Positions 18,602 through 25,684 of a stretch of DNA of 64,000 bases are shown one piece after another. The DNA lies in assembly GCA_004211905.1 (NCBI GenBank), contig SHBP01000008.1:1-64000 (forward strand), in the 5' to 3' direction. Within the stretch, counting starts at the first letter, position 1. Every line of letters starts with the position of its first letter. The translations under genes were made by a program, and so were the position numbers. The stretch is from SAR92 clade bacterium. Its GTDB lineage: Bacteria; Pseudomonadota; Gammaproteobacteria; Pseudomonadales; Porticoccaceae. The notes under the pieces were generated by a model. That model did not search any database. It worked only from the letters and a program-made list of their open reading frames with translations, and was not told where the DNA came from.

Positions 18602-18678
18602 GGACCGGTAGTTCAGCTGGTTAGAATGCCGGCCTGTCACGCCGGAGGTCGCGGGTTCGAGTCCCGTCCGGTCCGCCA
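18602..18678 (+). tRNA. tRNA-Asp (anticodon GTC)
   Basis: 77 nt. The acceptor stem GGACCGG/CCGGTCC, a D-arm, an anticodon loop CTGTCAC with GTC, a T-arm GGTTCGAGTCC and an encoded CCA end (18676-18678) are seen. It lies 19 bp after tRNA-Val and is followed by a terminator, so the two are co-transcribed. Confidence 0.96.
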
Positions 18679-18690
18679 TAAGCAATTATT

Positions 18691-18718
18691 AAACCTCTGT
18701 TATTTCAGGGGTTTTTTT
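18691..18718 (+). terminator. Intrinsic terminator after the tRNA pair
   Basis: Stem AACCTCTG/CAGGGGTT (one G-T pair), loop of about six bases, then seven T residues. It ends the tRNA transcript. Confidence 0.88.
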
Positions 18719-18884
18719 GATTATGTGACCTGTAAATTTTCCGTTGTGCCACTTGCTGTATCTTAAAGCTGGGCATTCCTTCGTCTGTTGATAGACTCAT
18801 TACTCATCCTCCCAAAGATTATGGCTTTTATTGCAGTCGAGGACTCTTTAAACTTAGGTTTTTTAGAAACAACAGAGAGGATTC

Positions 18885-19280
18885 ATTATCACTATTAAGT
18901 TTAACCACAGTCTTCCTTACTCAGCAGAGGAAGTTTGGGCTGTCTTGGGCAAGCCGGATCGAGTTGACTGGGTGCCTGGCGTAAAAAGCTGTGACTTCGA
19001 TGGAGAAGTAAGATCTTTGATCTTGCCGGGCGCTGGAGCAATTAAAGAAAGAATCCTACTGCATGACAATAGTAAAAGACGAATTGAATATTCGTGCTTT
19101 GAATCCCCTGGAGCTCTAACATACCATCACGCCAAGATGGAAATTATACAAGATGGACAGCATTCATCGTTAGCTTGGGAAGCAAACATCGAACCCGTTG
19201 AATTGGAAGCTTTTGTCAAAGAGAGCATGGAAGGTGCTCTGTCTCAACTTGAAGATGTTCTAGCTAGAAACCGTCTTTAA
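18885..19280 (+). CDS. SRPBCC (START-like) family protein, apparent AUU/AUC start
   Basis: A small lipid/ligand-binding-fold protein of about 131 aa. The reading frame is open from an in-frame TAG at 18864. The typical SRPBCC opening (ITIKFNHSLPYSAEEVWAVL) lies upstream of the first conventional start, a TTG at 18945 which would remove the first strand and helix. No ATG, GTG or TTG exists between the TAG and 18945, but AGAGAGG (18874-18880) sits just ahead of ATT (18885) and ATC (18888). So initiation probably uses one of these rare codons. The SAEEVWAVLGKPDRVDWVPGV and C-terminal amphipathic helix fit the fold. The ligand is unknown. Confidence 0.7.
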   Translation: MITIKFNHSLPYSAEEVWAVLGKPDRVDWVPGVKSCDFDGEVRSLILPGAGAIKERILLHDNSKRRIEYSCFESPGALTYHHAKMEIIQDGQHSSLAWEANIEPVELEAFVKESMEGALSQLEDVLARNRL

Positions 19281-19305
19281 ATTGCATGGATTAAAGAATA
19301 AAAAT

Positions 19306-20517
19306 CTAGAGCAGAGAATAAAGTGTCTTGGCTAATTTATTGGACGTTTCGTAGAGTTTTAAGTCCTTGTGTTGTTGATTGTTAAAGTAAGAAAAACCAA
19401 TCTTTTTATCAATGTCCCCAAAAACAACTGCTCCTCCAATACCAGTATGTCCAAACATATTGGTGCTTTTATTGAGGCCTATTGGAGTAAAGGGTGCATT
19501 GACCATATGACCTAATCCAAACCGATAAGGCAAACCAAAAAGCACTAAATCAGGTCCATGAGAATGGACTTTACGAAGTAACTCTACTGTTTCAGCCTTC
19601 AACACCTCAACACCATTCCTGCTACCGCCATTACTCAAAATTCCGTATAGCTTTGCTAAACTTGACGCCACCCCGTGTCCATTTGCAGCGGGTATCTCTG
19701 CGCTCCTCCACTCCCTAGTATTAGAGACATCAGGATCATTGATGGCATTAGGGTCAAAAGCTACTGAATTAAAATCTTTAGCAACAGCTAGCTTCATGTC
19801 CTTTAATGCTTTGGACAAAAAGAGGTCAGGCACGAATTTAAGTAACTTAAATTGATCGATAGTAGGTAGCTTACCCAGCATCAACATATCTGCACATCTC
19901 GCCATGTCTTTATCGCCCATGCCGATTACGAAATCCAACTCTAGGGGTTCTGCTAGTTCCTCTTTGAAGTACTGACCAACTGACCGCCCATCAACTCGTC
20001 TAATAAGCTCTCCCACCAACCAACCAAACGTTAAGGCGTGATAACCCTGTATTGAACTGGGTTCAACAAAAGGCTTTTGAGCACCAAGCAAATCCGTAAA
20101 TTGATGCCAATCAGTCCATTGATTAAGCGGAATCCCGTTCTGAAAACCAAACATGCCAGCTCTGTGACACAGTACATCAAGAACAGTGGTATTTTCTTTA
20201 CCATTGCAACCATACTCTGGCCAGTAATGAGATACTTTTTGCGTAAAATCCAAACGGCCCTGTTCAATCAATCGTGCCGCACAAATGGCAGTGACTCCTT
20301 TGGTGACCGAAAATACATTAACCAGAGTATTCTCCTGCCAAGGCTGTGATCTCTGCGCATCTTGATGACCACCCCATAAGTTGATCACCATTTCACCTTC
20401 AATCTCTACAGCGAACGAAGCACCCACCTCAAATTTAGACTCGAATGACCGATTGAAGACTTCGGCAACTTTCTCAAATTTAGAATCGCAGTATCCAGAA
20501 ACAAGTTCGGTAGGCAT
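19306..20517 (-). CDS. Serine hydrolase, beta-lactamase class C/esterase EstB-like
   Basis: 403 aa, penicillin-binding-protein-like serine hydrolase. The nucleophile motif is Ser70-Val-Thr-Lys73 (FSVTKG), the probable catalytic base is Tyr159 in GYHALTFGWLVGELIRR, and HTGIGG near residue 350 replaces the KTG triad. The absence of a clear signal peptide points to a cytoplasmic esterase or peptidase rather than a periplasmic beta-lactamase. It is the last gene of a five-gene - strand run, 16 bp after the metallo-beta-lactamase-fold gene. The substrate is unknown. Confidence 0.87.
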   Translation of the reverse strand: MPTELVSGYCDSKFEKVAEVFNRSFESKFEVGASFAVEIEGEMVINLWGGHQDAQRSQPWQENTLVNVFSVTKGVTAICAARLIEQGRLDFTQKVSHYWPEYGCNGKENTTVLDVLCHRAGMFGFQNGIPLNQWTDWHQFTDLLGAQKPFVEPSSIQGYHALTFGWLVGELIRRVDGRSVGQYFKEELAEPLELDFVIGMGDKDMARCADMLMLGKLPTIDQFKLLKFVPDLFLSKALKDMKLAVAKDFNSVAFDPNAINDPDVSNTREWRSAEIPAANGHGVASSLAKLYGILSNGGSRNGVEVLKAETVELLRKVHSHGPDLVLFGLPYRFGLGHMVNAPFTPIGLNKSTNMFGHTGIGGAVVFGDIDKKIGFSYFNNQQHKDLKLYETSNKLAKTLYSLL

Positions 20518-20533
20518 GTGGTTTAACTCTCTT

Positions 20534-21556
20534 TTAGTTCTTCAATGGGATTATAGCTCCAGGTGTTGGTGCAACAAGAAAGTCACTGGCTAAGTTTCGT
20601 TTTTCAAGCTCTTGGAGCAGCACAGTTCTGGGCTCCTCGATAGCTTCATCGGTTAAAATAAAAGTACCCCAATGCATACCAAATGACTTTGAAGCCTCCA
20701 AATCCAACGCTACCTGTATCGCTTCCGCAGGGTCAACATGTTGATTCTTCATGAACCATCTTGGCTTGTACGCACCGATGGGTACGAAGGCAAAATCAGG
20801 GGCACCCAAGCGTTGCCTGGTATCCAAAAAGTCCTTTGAGTAACCCGTATCGCCTGCATGGTAAAGGGATAAGTTTGGGCTCTGCATATACCACCCACCC
20901 CACCAGCTACTATTTCTGCCTGTAATACCGCGTCCGGACCAATGCTGCACAGGAGTGAAAGTAAAATCCGTTTGCTTAAGGCGCTTGGTTTGCCACCATC
21001 TAAACTCGGTAACATTGTCTAAGCCCTCCCCCGCCAGCAAATCTTTGTCACCTTGGGGAACCAAAATAAGAAGATTTGGGTTAGTTAACTGCAATGCGTT
21101 AAGACTGGGCAGATCTAGGTGGTCGTAGTGATTATGACTAATAACTACTGCATCAATGTGAGGTAGACGCTCTATCGGTATGGCGGGAGGAATGAGTCGC
21201 TCCGGACCAGCCCACCCAACGGGGGAAGCTCGCTCCGAAAAAATAGGATCAGTGAGAATCGTTAAATCACCATTATTGATCAAATAAGTCGCATGTCCAA
21301 TCCAAACAGCATAGTTAGCAGAGTCAGCTTTTAGTTTTTCCCAATCATTAGAAAGCTCAATAGAAACTCTTTCAGGGGGAGAATCTTTGGTCATTCGCCA
21401 TTTGATAAACTCCGAAAACGACTTGGGAGCAGCAGCTGGATCAGAGTTACTAAAGGTTTCCGCAACACTGCATGATTGGGATGCAAGTGATAAAAAGAGT
21501 ACGAAGACGATAATTGCTGATTGTCGCCATCTAGATAGGGAGGGCTGTGAAGTCAA
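20534..21556 (-). CDS. Metallo-beta-lactamase-fold hydrolase (NAPE-PLD/UlaG-like), exported
   Basis: 340 aa. The N-terminus is a hydrophobic signal (IIVFVLFLSLASQSC) with Cys29 in a weak lipobox-like position. The zinc motif His141-x-His143-x-Asp145-His146 (SHNHYDHLD) is intact, with TDPIFSERASP before it and HAGDTGYSKDF and MHWGTF after it, a pattern shared with N-acyl-phosphatidylethanolamine phospholipase D-like proteins. Probably acts in the periplasm or on the inner face of the outer membrane on a phosphodiester or ester. It lies between the BNR-repeat lipoprotein gene (36 bp) and the serine hydrolase gene (16 bp). Confidence 0.87.
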   Translation of the reverse strand: MTSQPSLSRWRQSAIIVFVLFLSLASQSCSVAETFSNSDPAAAPKSFSEFIKWRMTKDSPPERVSIELSNDWEKLKADSANYAVWIGHATYLINNGDLTILTDPIFSERASPVGWAGPERLIPPAIPIERLPHIDAVVISHNHYDHLDLPSLNALQLTNPNLLILVPQGDKDLLAGEGLDNVTEFRWWQTKRLKQTDFTFTPVQHWSGRGITGRNSSWWGGWYMQSPNLSLYHAGDTGYSKDFLDTRQRLGAPDFAFVPIGAYKPRWFMKNQHVDPAEAIQVALDLEASKSFGMHWGTFILTDEAIEEPRTVLLQELEKRNLASDFLVAPTPGAIIPLKN

Positions 21557-21592
21557 CGAATGCTCCTATACATTTAATAATTGGACATATAT

Positions 21593-22846
21593 TTAAAGGG
21601 TATCAAACTGGGTCGTGGCTACCTTAACGGCTTTATAAGTCTCACCACCCCCAGTCCAAGTCGTTACGGCCAAATTATCAAAGAGGACCATCTGAGGCAG
21701 ACCTGCTCTGCGTGTCATGTTAATTTTGGTAGCCTCAAAGACTGAACTAGCCACGCCTTCTCTATCAACATATCTAAGATTCAGTTGACCCGCAGTGCCC
21801 TCTGAAAAGGTCATCCAACTCACCAGAAATCCGCCATTAGACGTTGCAGCCAGCCCTACTTGTCCTAAAACAGAATCCCCTTCGTCAACAACTAATGGAT
21901 CAGAGAATGAGTCAACACCAGCTCCAGAAACAGCCAATTTAACTTCACCATAACTCTTGGCTTGGGTATACCAAGCAACAGCTGTAGCCTCATCATTTGT
22001 CGCTACAGATGGACCATTGACCGGACATCCAGCAATCTTCCATCCGTCCACAGATACTGGTTTGGGCTCACTCCACCGCCCTTCAATCATGCGTGAGAAA
22101 TAAATGTCTCGGTATTCATCTTTGGTTCGATTGCGAAAAACCAACACAGGGCCCTGATCAGACTGAGCTATATCCGTCTGACAACAATCACAAACCAAAC
22201 TATCAATAACTTGGTCTTTGGTCAGAGTTCCATCGCTTTTAATCTGCGTCGAGCGAAGCGTCATGCCACCAGCGTTACCGTGTGCGCCGTCAGCTGACAT
22301 TGATAGACCATGAGTTGCAACCATTTCTCGCCCATCGAGCCAGACTGCGCCAACGTCATCTCCATTGACAAAGAAACTAACGAAGCCATGCTCACTGAAA
22401 GTTCCATCTGTATGTGGCGTCAGTGGAGCATCCCAAGTAACTCCACCATCTGTTGATAGGCTTACAACAACATCGTACGCAAATATAGCAGGGTCTGTCA
22501 TGACCAGCCAATGCGAAGCCCATAGCGATTCAGTTAACTGCACAACTGACGGGAAATCAGCGCGATTAACCAACCAATTATCACCTTTCGCCACAGTAAC
22601 TGGACTCGACCAACGACTACCCTCCCAGCGCGAGTACTCAAGAGCAACAGTATTCTCTCCAACTTTCATCCAACTCAATATTGGAGATCCACTGAGATCC
22701 AGACTTAAGTTAGGTGAAACAGAATTTTGTCCCGCAGGGGATGACCAATCTACTAATGTTCGGGTTTCATTAGATTGCTCGGCACAAGATCCCGCGGCCA
22801 GCAGCATAATGATCATCATCGTAAATTTTCTAAAGTATCTCTGCAT
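21593..22846 (-). CDS. BNR/sialidase-like beta-propeller lipoprotein
   Basis: 417 aa. The signal peptide ends in LLAAGSC, a lipobox, so it is probably anchored in the outer membrane. At least one clear Asp-box (STDGGVTW) and repeated GxxxLSWxxx strands indicate a six-bladed sialidase-type propeller. A CDCCQTD motif near residue 215 is unusual and looks like a conserved disulfide or metal site. No catalytic Arg triad can be confirmed, so sialidase activity is not claimed. It is in the - strand run between the DDAH-like gene and the exported metallohydrolase gene. Confidence 0.75.
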   Translation of the reverse strand: MQRYFRKFTMMIIMLLAAGSCAEQSNETRTLVDWSSPAGQNSVSPNLSLDLSGSPILSWMKVGENTVALEYSRWEGSRWSSPVTVAKGDNWLVNRADFPSVVQLTESLWASHWLVMTDPAIFAYDVVVSLSTDGGVTWDAPLTPHTDGTFSEHGFVSFFVNGDDVGAVWLDGREMVATHGLSMSADGAHGNAGGMTLRSTQIKSDGTLTKDQVIDSLVCDCCQTDIAQSDQGPVLVFRNRTKDEYRDIYFSRMIEGRWSEPKPVSVDGWKIAGCPVNGPSVATNDEATAVAWYTQAKSYGEVKLAVSGAGVDSFSDPLVVDEGDSVLGQVGLAATSNGGFLVSWMTFSEGTAGQLNLRYVDREGVASSVFEATKINMTRRAGLPQMVLFDNLAVTTWTGGGETYKAVKVATTQFDTL

Positions 22847-22933
22847 GATTTTTAATCGTTGGGTTAATAAGACAAATATACACGCCGCACTGAGTGCCGT
22901 CGAGACGCTAAAGCAGGGGTTGATTCAGCCTGA

Positions 22934-23800
22934 TTACCCTCGCACTAAAGGACGAGTCAAACAGGTGGGTCCGCCTTCGCCTTTGCGACTGATCTCTAAT
23001 CCTTTGTAGGTTGTCACAGAACAGCCTGCAACCTCTAACCCACTCTTAACACCAGGTAAGTTTTCTAACATCAATACTTGTCTCGGCCCCAGTGCGAGAA
23101 CATTGCAACCCATTGGCAGATACTCAGCCTCTGGCACATCAACAAAGGCTATGCCCAATTGCTCGAGCCAATCAATAAATTGAGTGGGCATCAACGTACG
23201 ATAGATCAATGCTAAATCTTTATCCAGAGGAGAAATAATCGACATAAGGTGCAAAACATCATCAGGGTGTTCTGGAGTCGGCAATTCAACGATATGTAAA
23301 TCTACCTCTTCACCCAAAATAGCCTGCAACTGAGCAATCCCCTCTTTGTTTGTCCTCGGACCAAGACCAACGGCCGCATGATGTTGATCAACCCAAATAA
23401 AATCACCTCCCTCCAACGTTCCAGGGGCAACAATTTCACCAGCAACTTGATGACCAAAAGACTTATAAACTTCAGCATTAGATCTTGCCTCAGGAGTCCG
23501 AGTGGCTCGGCCCATGTTACATAGTATTAACCCTTTTGGACTGATCAAAATACTGTCTCGAGTATAAATGCTGTCAATGGTCAGGGTTTCATCTCTCGGA
23601 AGATCAATAATGTCTGCACCAGACTTCTGTAAAACACGCCTGAACTGACCATACTCGTTATGAGCCTCATCAATATCTGGCATGTCATGGAAACGAAGAG
23701 GTTTCCATTCGTCTCTTAGTTTTTGCTGGTTAATAAAAGCATTTTCAGTATTGCGCAGAGCAACCTGCGCTATGGCGGAATATTCATTGAATTGGTTCAT
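22934..23800 (-). CDS. Dimethylarginine dimethylaminohydrolase (DDAH)/arginine-deiminase-fold hydrolase
   Basis: 288 aa from the ATG at 23800, one base after the permease stop, so the two are translationally coupled; the longer frame starting inside the permease gene is unlikely. The guanidine-modifying fold is shown by the acidic pair region GGDFIW, the HLMS segment containing the catalytic His (DDVLHLMSI) and the nucleophile Cys280 in GGPTCLTRPL near the C-terminus. DDAHs hydrolyse methylated arginines to citrulline and methylamines. Coupling to an amino-acid permease supports use of imported arginine or methylarginine as a nutrient; arginine deiminase-like activity is an alternative. Confidence 0.85.
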   Translation of the reverse strand: MNQFNEYSAIAQVALRNTENAFINQQKLRDEWKPLRFHDMPDIDEAHNEYGQFRRVLQKSGADIIDLPRDETLTIDSIYTRDSILISPKGLILCNMGRATRTPEARSNAEVYKSFGHQVAGEIVAPGTLEGGDFIWVDQHHAAVGLGPRTNKEGIAQLQAILGEEVDLHIVELPTPEHPDDVLHLMSIISPLDKDLALIYRTLMPTQFIDWLEQLGIAFVDVPEAEYLPMGCNVLALGPRQVLMLENLPGVKSGLEVAGCSVTTYKGLEISRKGEGGPTCLTRPLVRG

Positions 23801-23801
23801 A

Positions 23802-25118
23802 CTATAGGTCTCTAGCGTCTTCTCGAACGAGTGCGTAAAAAGGCATGCCAATGATAATTAGCATGAAGGAATAAAATACAACTTCTACCCCTGCACCCCA
23901 AATAGCAAAAAAGGAATACAGGAAGGCCGCAACCGAGAGAACAATTGCTCGATTTCGCGCCGGGCCTGGCTGATCTCTCTTCAAAAAGTAGAACTCAGAG
24001 ACTGCTGAGAATGCGTAGGCCATCAAAGTAGACAATGTTGATAACATCGCCATAAAGGTAAATGCAGCAACCAAACCCTTGGTGTAATTAAGTAATAACA
24101 AAAGGGACATAAATCCGCCAGACACAAGGAATGAGAATATTGGCGTGCCTGTTGAACTTAAAGTCAAAAATTTAACTGGGAGCAAATGATCCTTAGCAGC
24201 TGCCAAAGGTACCTGCCCTGCTGTTAATGTATTCGCATTCAGCGAACCTAGGGTGGAGATGAGGGCTCCAATAGTTATAATTGCTCCACCAATCGGTCCC
24301 ATAACCTTTGTTGCCGCTAATGCAAAAGGCGCAGTTGAACCCAGCAGTTCGTTTGCTGGCACAATGAGCGCGATAGCCAAGCTCACCAAAAAATAAATAA
24401 CTAGCACGGTTAAAACCGATGCAATGAGTATGCGTGGAATAGTTTTTTCTGGTTCAACAATATTGTCTGCAGGAACCGTAGCCGTCTCAATTCCGATAAA
24501 AGACCACATTACTAAGGTGGTTACTGTCGCTAACAGTGCCACAGGATGCAGATCAGTAGGATTTACAGGCGGTAAAATCTCAGGTTGCATATTGAAAAAG
24601 CCCAACACAATAATAAATATCAAGGGCAATATTTTTAGAAATGTTGTGACAACCTGGAATGTGCCACTGCTTTCGATACTGCGAATATTTAGACCCACTA
24701 TGGACCATATCAATGCCAGAGCAACTAAAAGGCTGAGTACCGAAGATTCTGTTATCGATGGCAAAAAGACTCCCAGATACCCCACAAAGGCAACCGCAAT
24801 ACCCGAGGCTGCAGCGATACAGGAAATCCAATATGTCCAGGCAATCAAAAATCCAGCGAAGTTACCAAGCCCTGCTTGAACGTAAGCATAAGGGCCCCCA
24901 ATTTTCGGTACTCGCCTCACCAGTCTGGATAAACACAGAGCCACTAGCAATGTACCGGCCCCGGCAGTCAACCAACCAGCCAAACCAAGCATGCCATAGG
25001 GAGCCAGTAGTGTTGGCATCATAAAGATCCCAGACCCAATAGCGCAGCCCACGGCGATAGACCAACCGCGCCAAAAACCTATTTCTTTACCCGACCGACT
25101 TTTTGAGACATTGTTCAT
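23802..25118 (-). CDS. APC superfamily amino-acid permease
   Basis: About 438 aa with twelve hydrophobic segments. The first helix carries GCAIGSGIFMMPT, the APC substrate-binding signature, and GWLTAGAGTLLVALCLSRLVRRVPKIGGPYAYV follows as in basic amino-acid/polyamine exchangers. I prefer the ATG at 25118, which has GAGA upstream; the ATG at 25142 is the alternative. It heads the five-gene - strand run and overlaps or abuts the DDAH-like gene, suggesting uptake of arginine, a methylarginine or agmatine-like compound. Confidence 0.9.
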   Translation of the reverse strand: MNNVSKSRSGKEIGFWRGWSIAVGCAIGSGIFMMPTLLAPYGMLGLAGWLTAGAGTLLVALCLSRLVRRVPKIGGPYAYVQAGLGNFAGFLIAWTYWISCIAAASGIAVAFVGYLGVFLPSITESSVLSLLVALALIWSIVGLNIRSIESSGTFQVVTTFLKILPLIFIIVLGFFNMQPEILPPVNPTDLHPVALLATVTTLVMWSFIGIETATVPADNIVEPEKTIPRILIASVLTVLVIYFLVSLAIALIVPANELLGSTAPFALAATKVMGPIGGAIITIGALISTLGSLNANTLTAGQVPLAAAKDHLLPVKFLTLSSTGTPIFSFLVSGGFMSLLLLLNYTKGLVAAFTFMAMLSTLSTLMAYAFSAVSEFYFLKRDQPGPARNRAIVLSVAAFLYSFFAIWGAGVEVVFYSFMLIIIGMPFYALVREDARDL

Positions 25119-25684
25119 TGTAGCTTTCTCTTTTATTGGCATTACCGTAACAGGGGTGAAGAATAATACAAGTACATCCGCGCGCGCGATCTAGGCTTGA
25201 AAATGAAAAACATGATAGACCGATCACTAATAACCTCCTCAGACAACTGAACCCTATCAAGTCTATTTCTGGTTCTTACAGGCGGTTATTTCTTAAGGGT
25301 GCATGCAAATAACATAGTTTTTGAGCTTTTCAGATCCTGAAGAATAATTCTACAATTCACTATCGCAAACCCGTAAATTCAAACTAAAACTATCAAAGTC
25401 AATGGCATTTAGCTTGAAGTAAATACCATCCCAAATCACAAATACACTTATATAGTAGATCCGTTGAGAAATTGTCTTAAAAAAGAAAGCATCGAAATTC
25501 AATAATTATCATATAAATCAATCACTTTAAACCTAAAAAGCCATCTAAAAATTATGTTTTAACGAGTAAATCTTATGCTGTGTTGTATTGCGTATAGCGC
25601 TATCTTATAAGTGGCTTTCTATTTTTAAGGCATATAAAGGCATCAAAAATAAGTCATTCATCTATCGAAAAGGGGTCTATTAAA
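25119..25684. other. Divergent intergenic region, permease operon and first TBDR
   Basis: About 560 bp without a gene. It should hold the promoters of the permease operon (- strand) and the TBDR at 25685 (+). It is A+T-rich with an isolated alternating (CG)5 tract at 25179-25188. The TBDR ribosome site AGGGG lies at about 25671-25675. I saw no riboswitch-like or tRNA-like structure. Confidence 0.5.

Noticed and set aside
18507-18720. tRNA pair as an attachment site for an integrated element.
   Set aside because: No integrase gene, no direct repeat of the tRNA 3' end nearby, and the neighbouring genes are ordinary chromosomal ones.
18945-19280. SRPBCC gene starting at the TTG at 18945.
   Set aside because: This start cuts off the first conserved strand and helix of the domain and lacks a ribosome site; the upstream AUU/AUC start is preferred.
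22365-23009. A 214-aa open frame on the + strand, and other long frames opposite real genes (for example 24424-24879, 62078-62479, 2180-2632, 51771-52217).
   Set aside because: Each lies antisense to a gene with clear family motifs, has no ribosome site, shows no recognisable domain, and crosses gene boundaries.
25179-25188. Alternating (CG)5 tract in A+T-rich DNA, possible Z-DNA or regulatory site.
   Set aside because: Too short and isolated; no accompanying structure or repeat.
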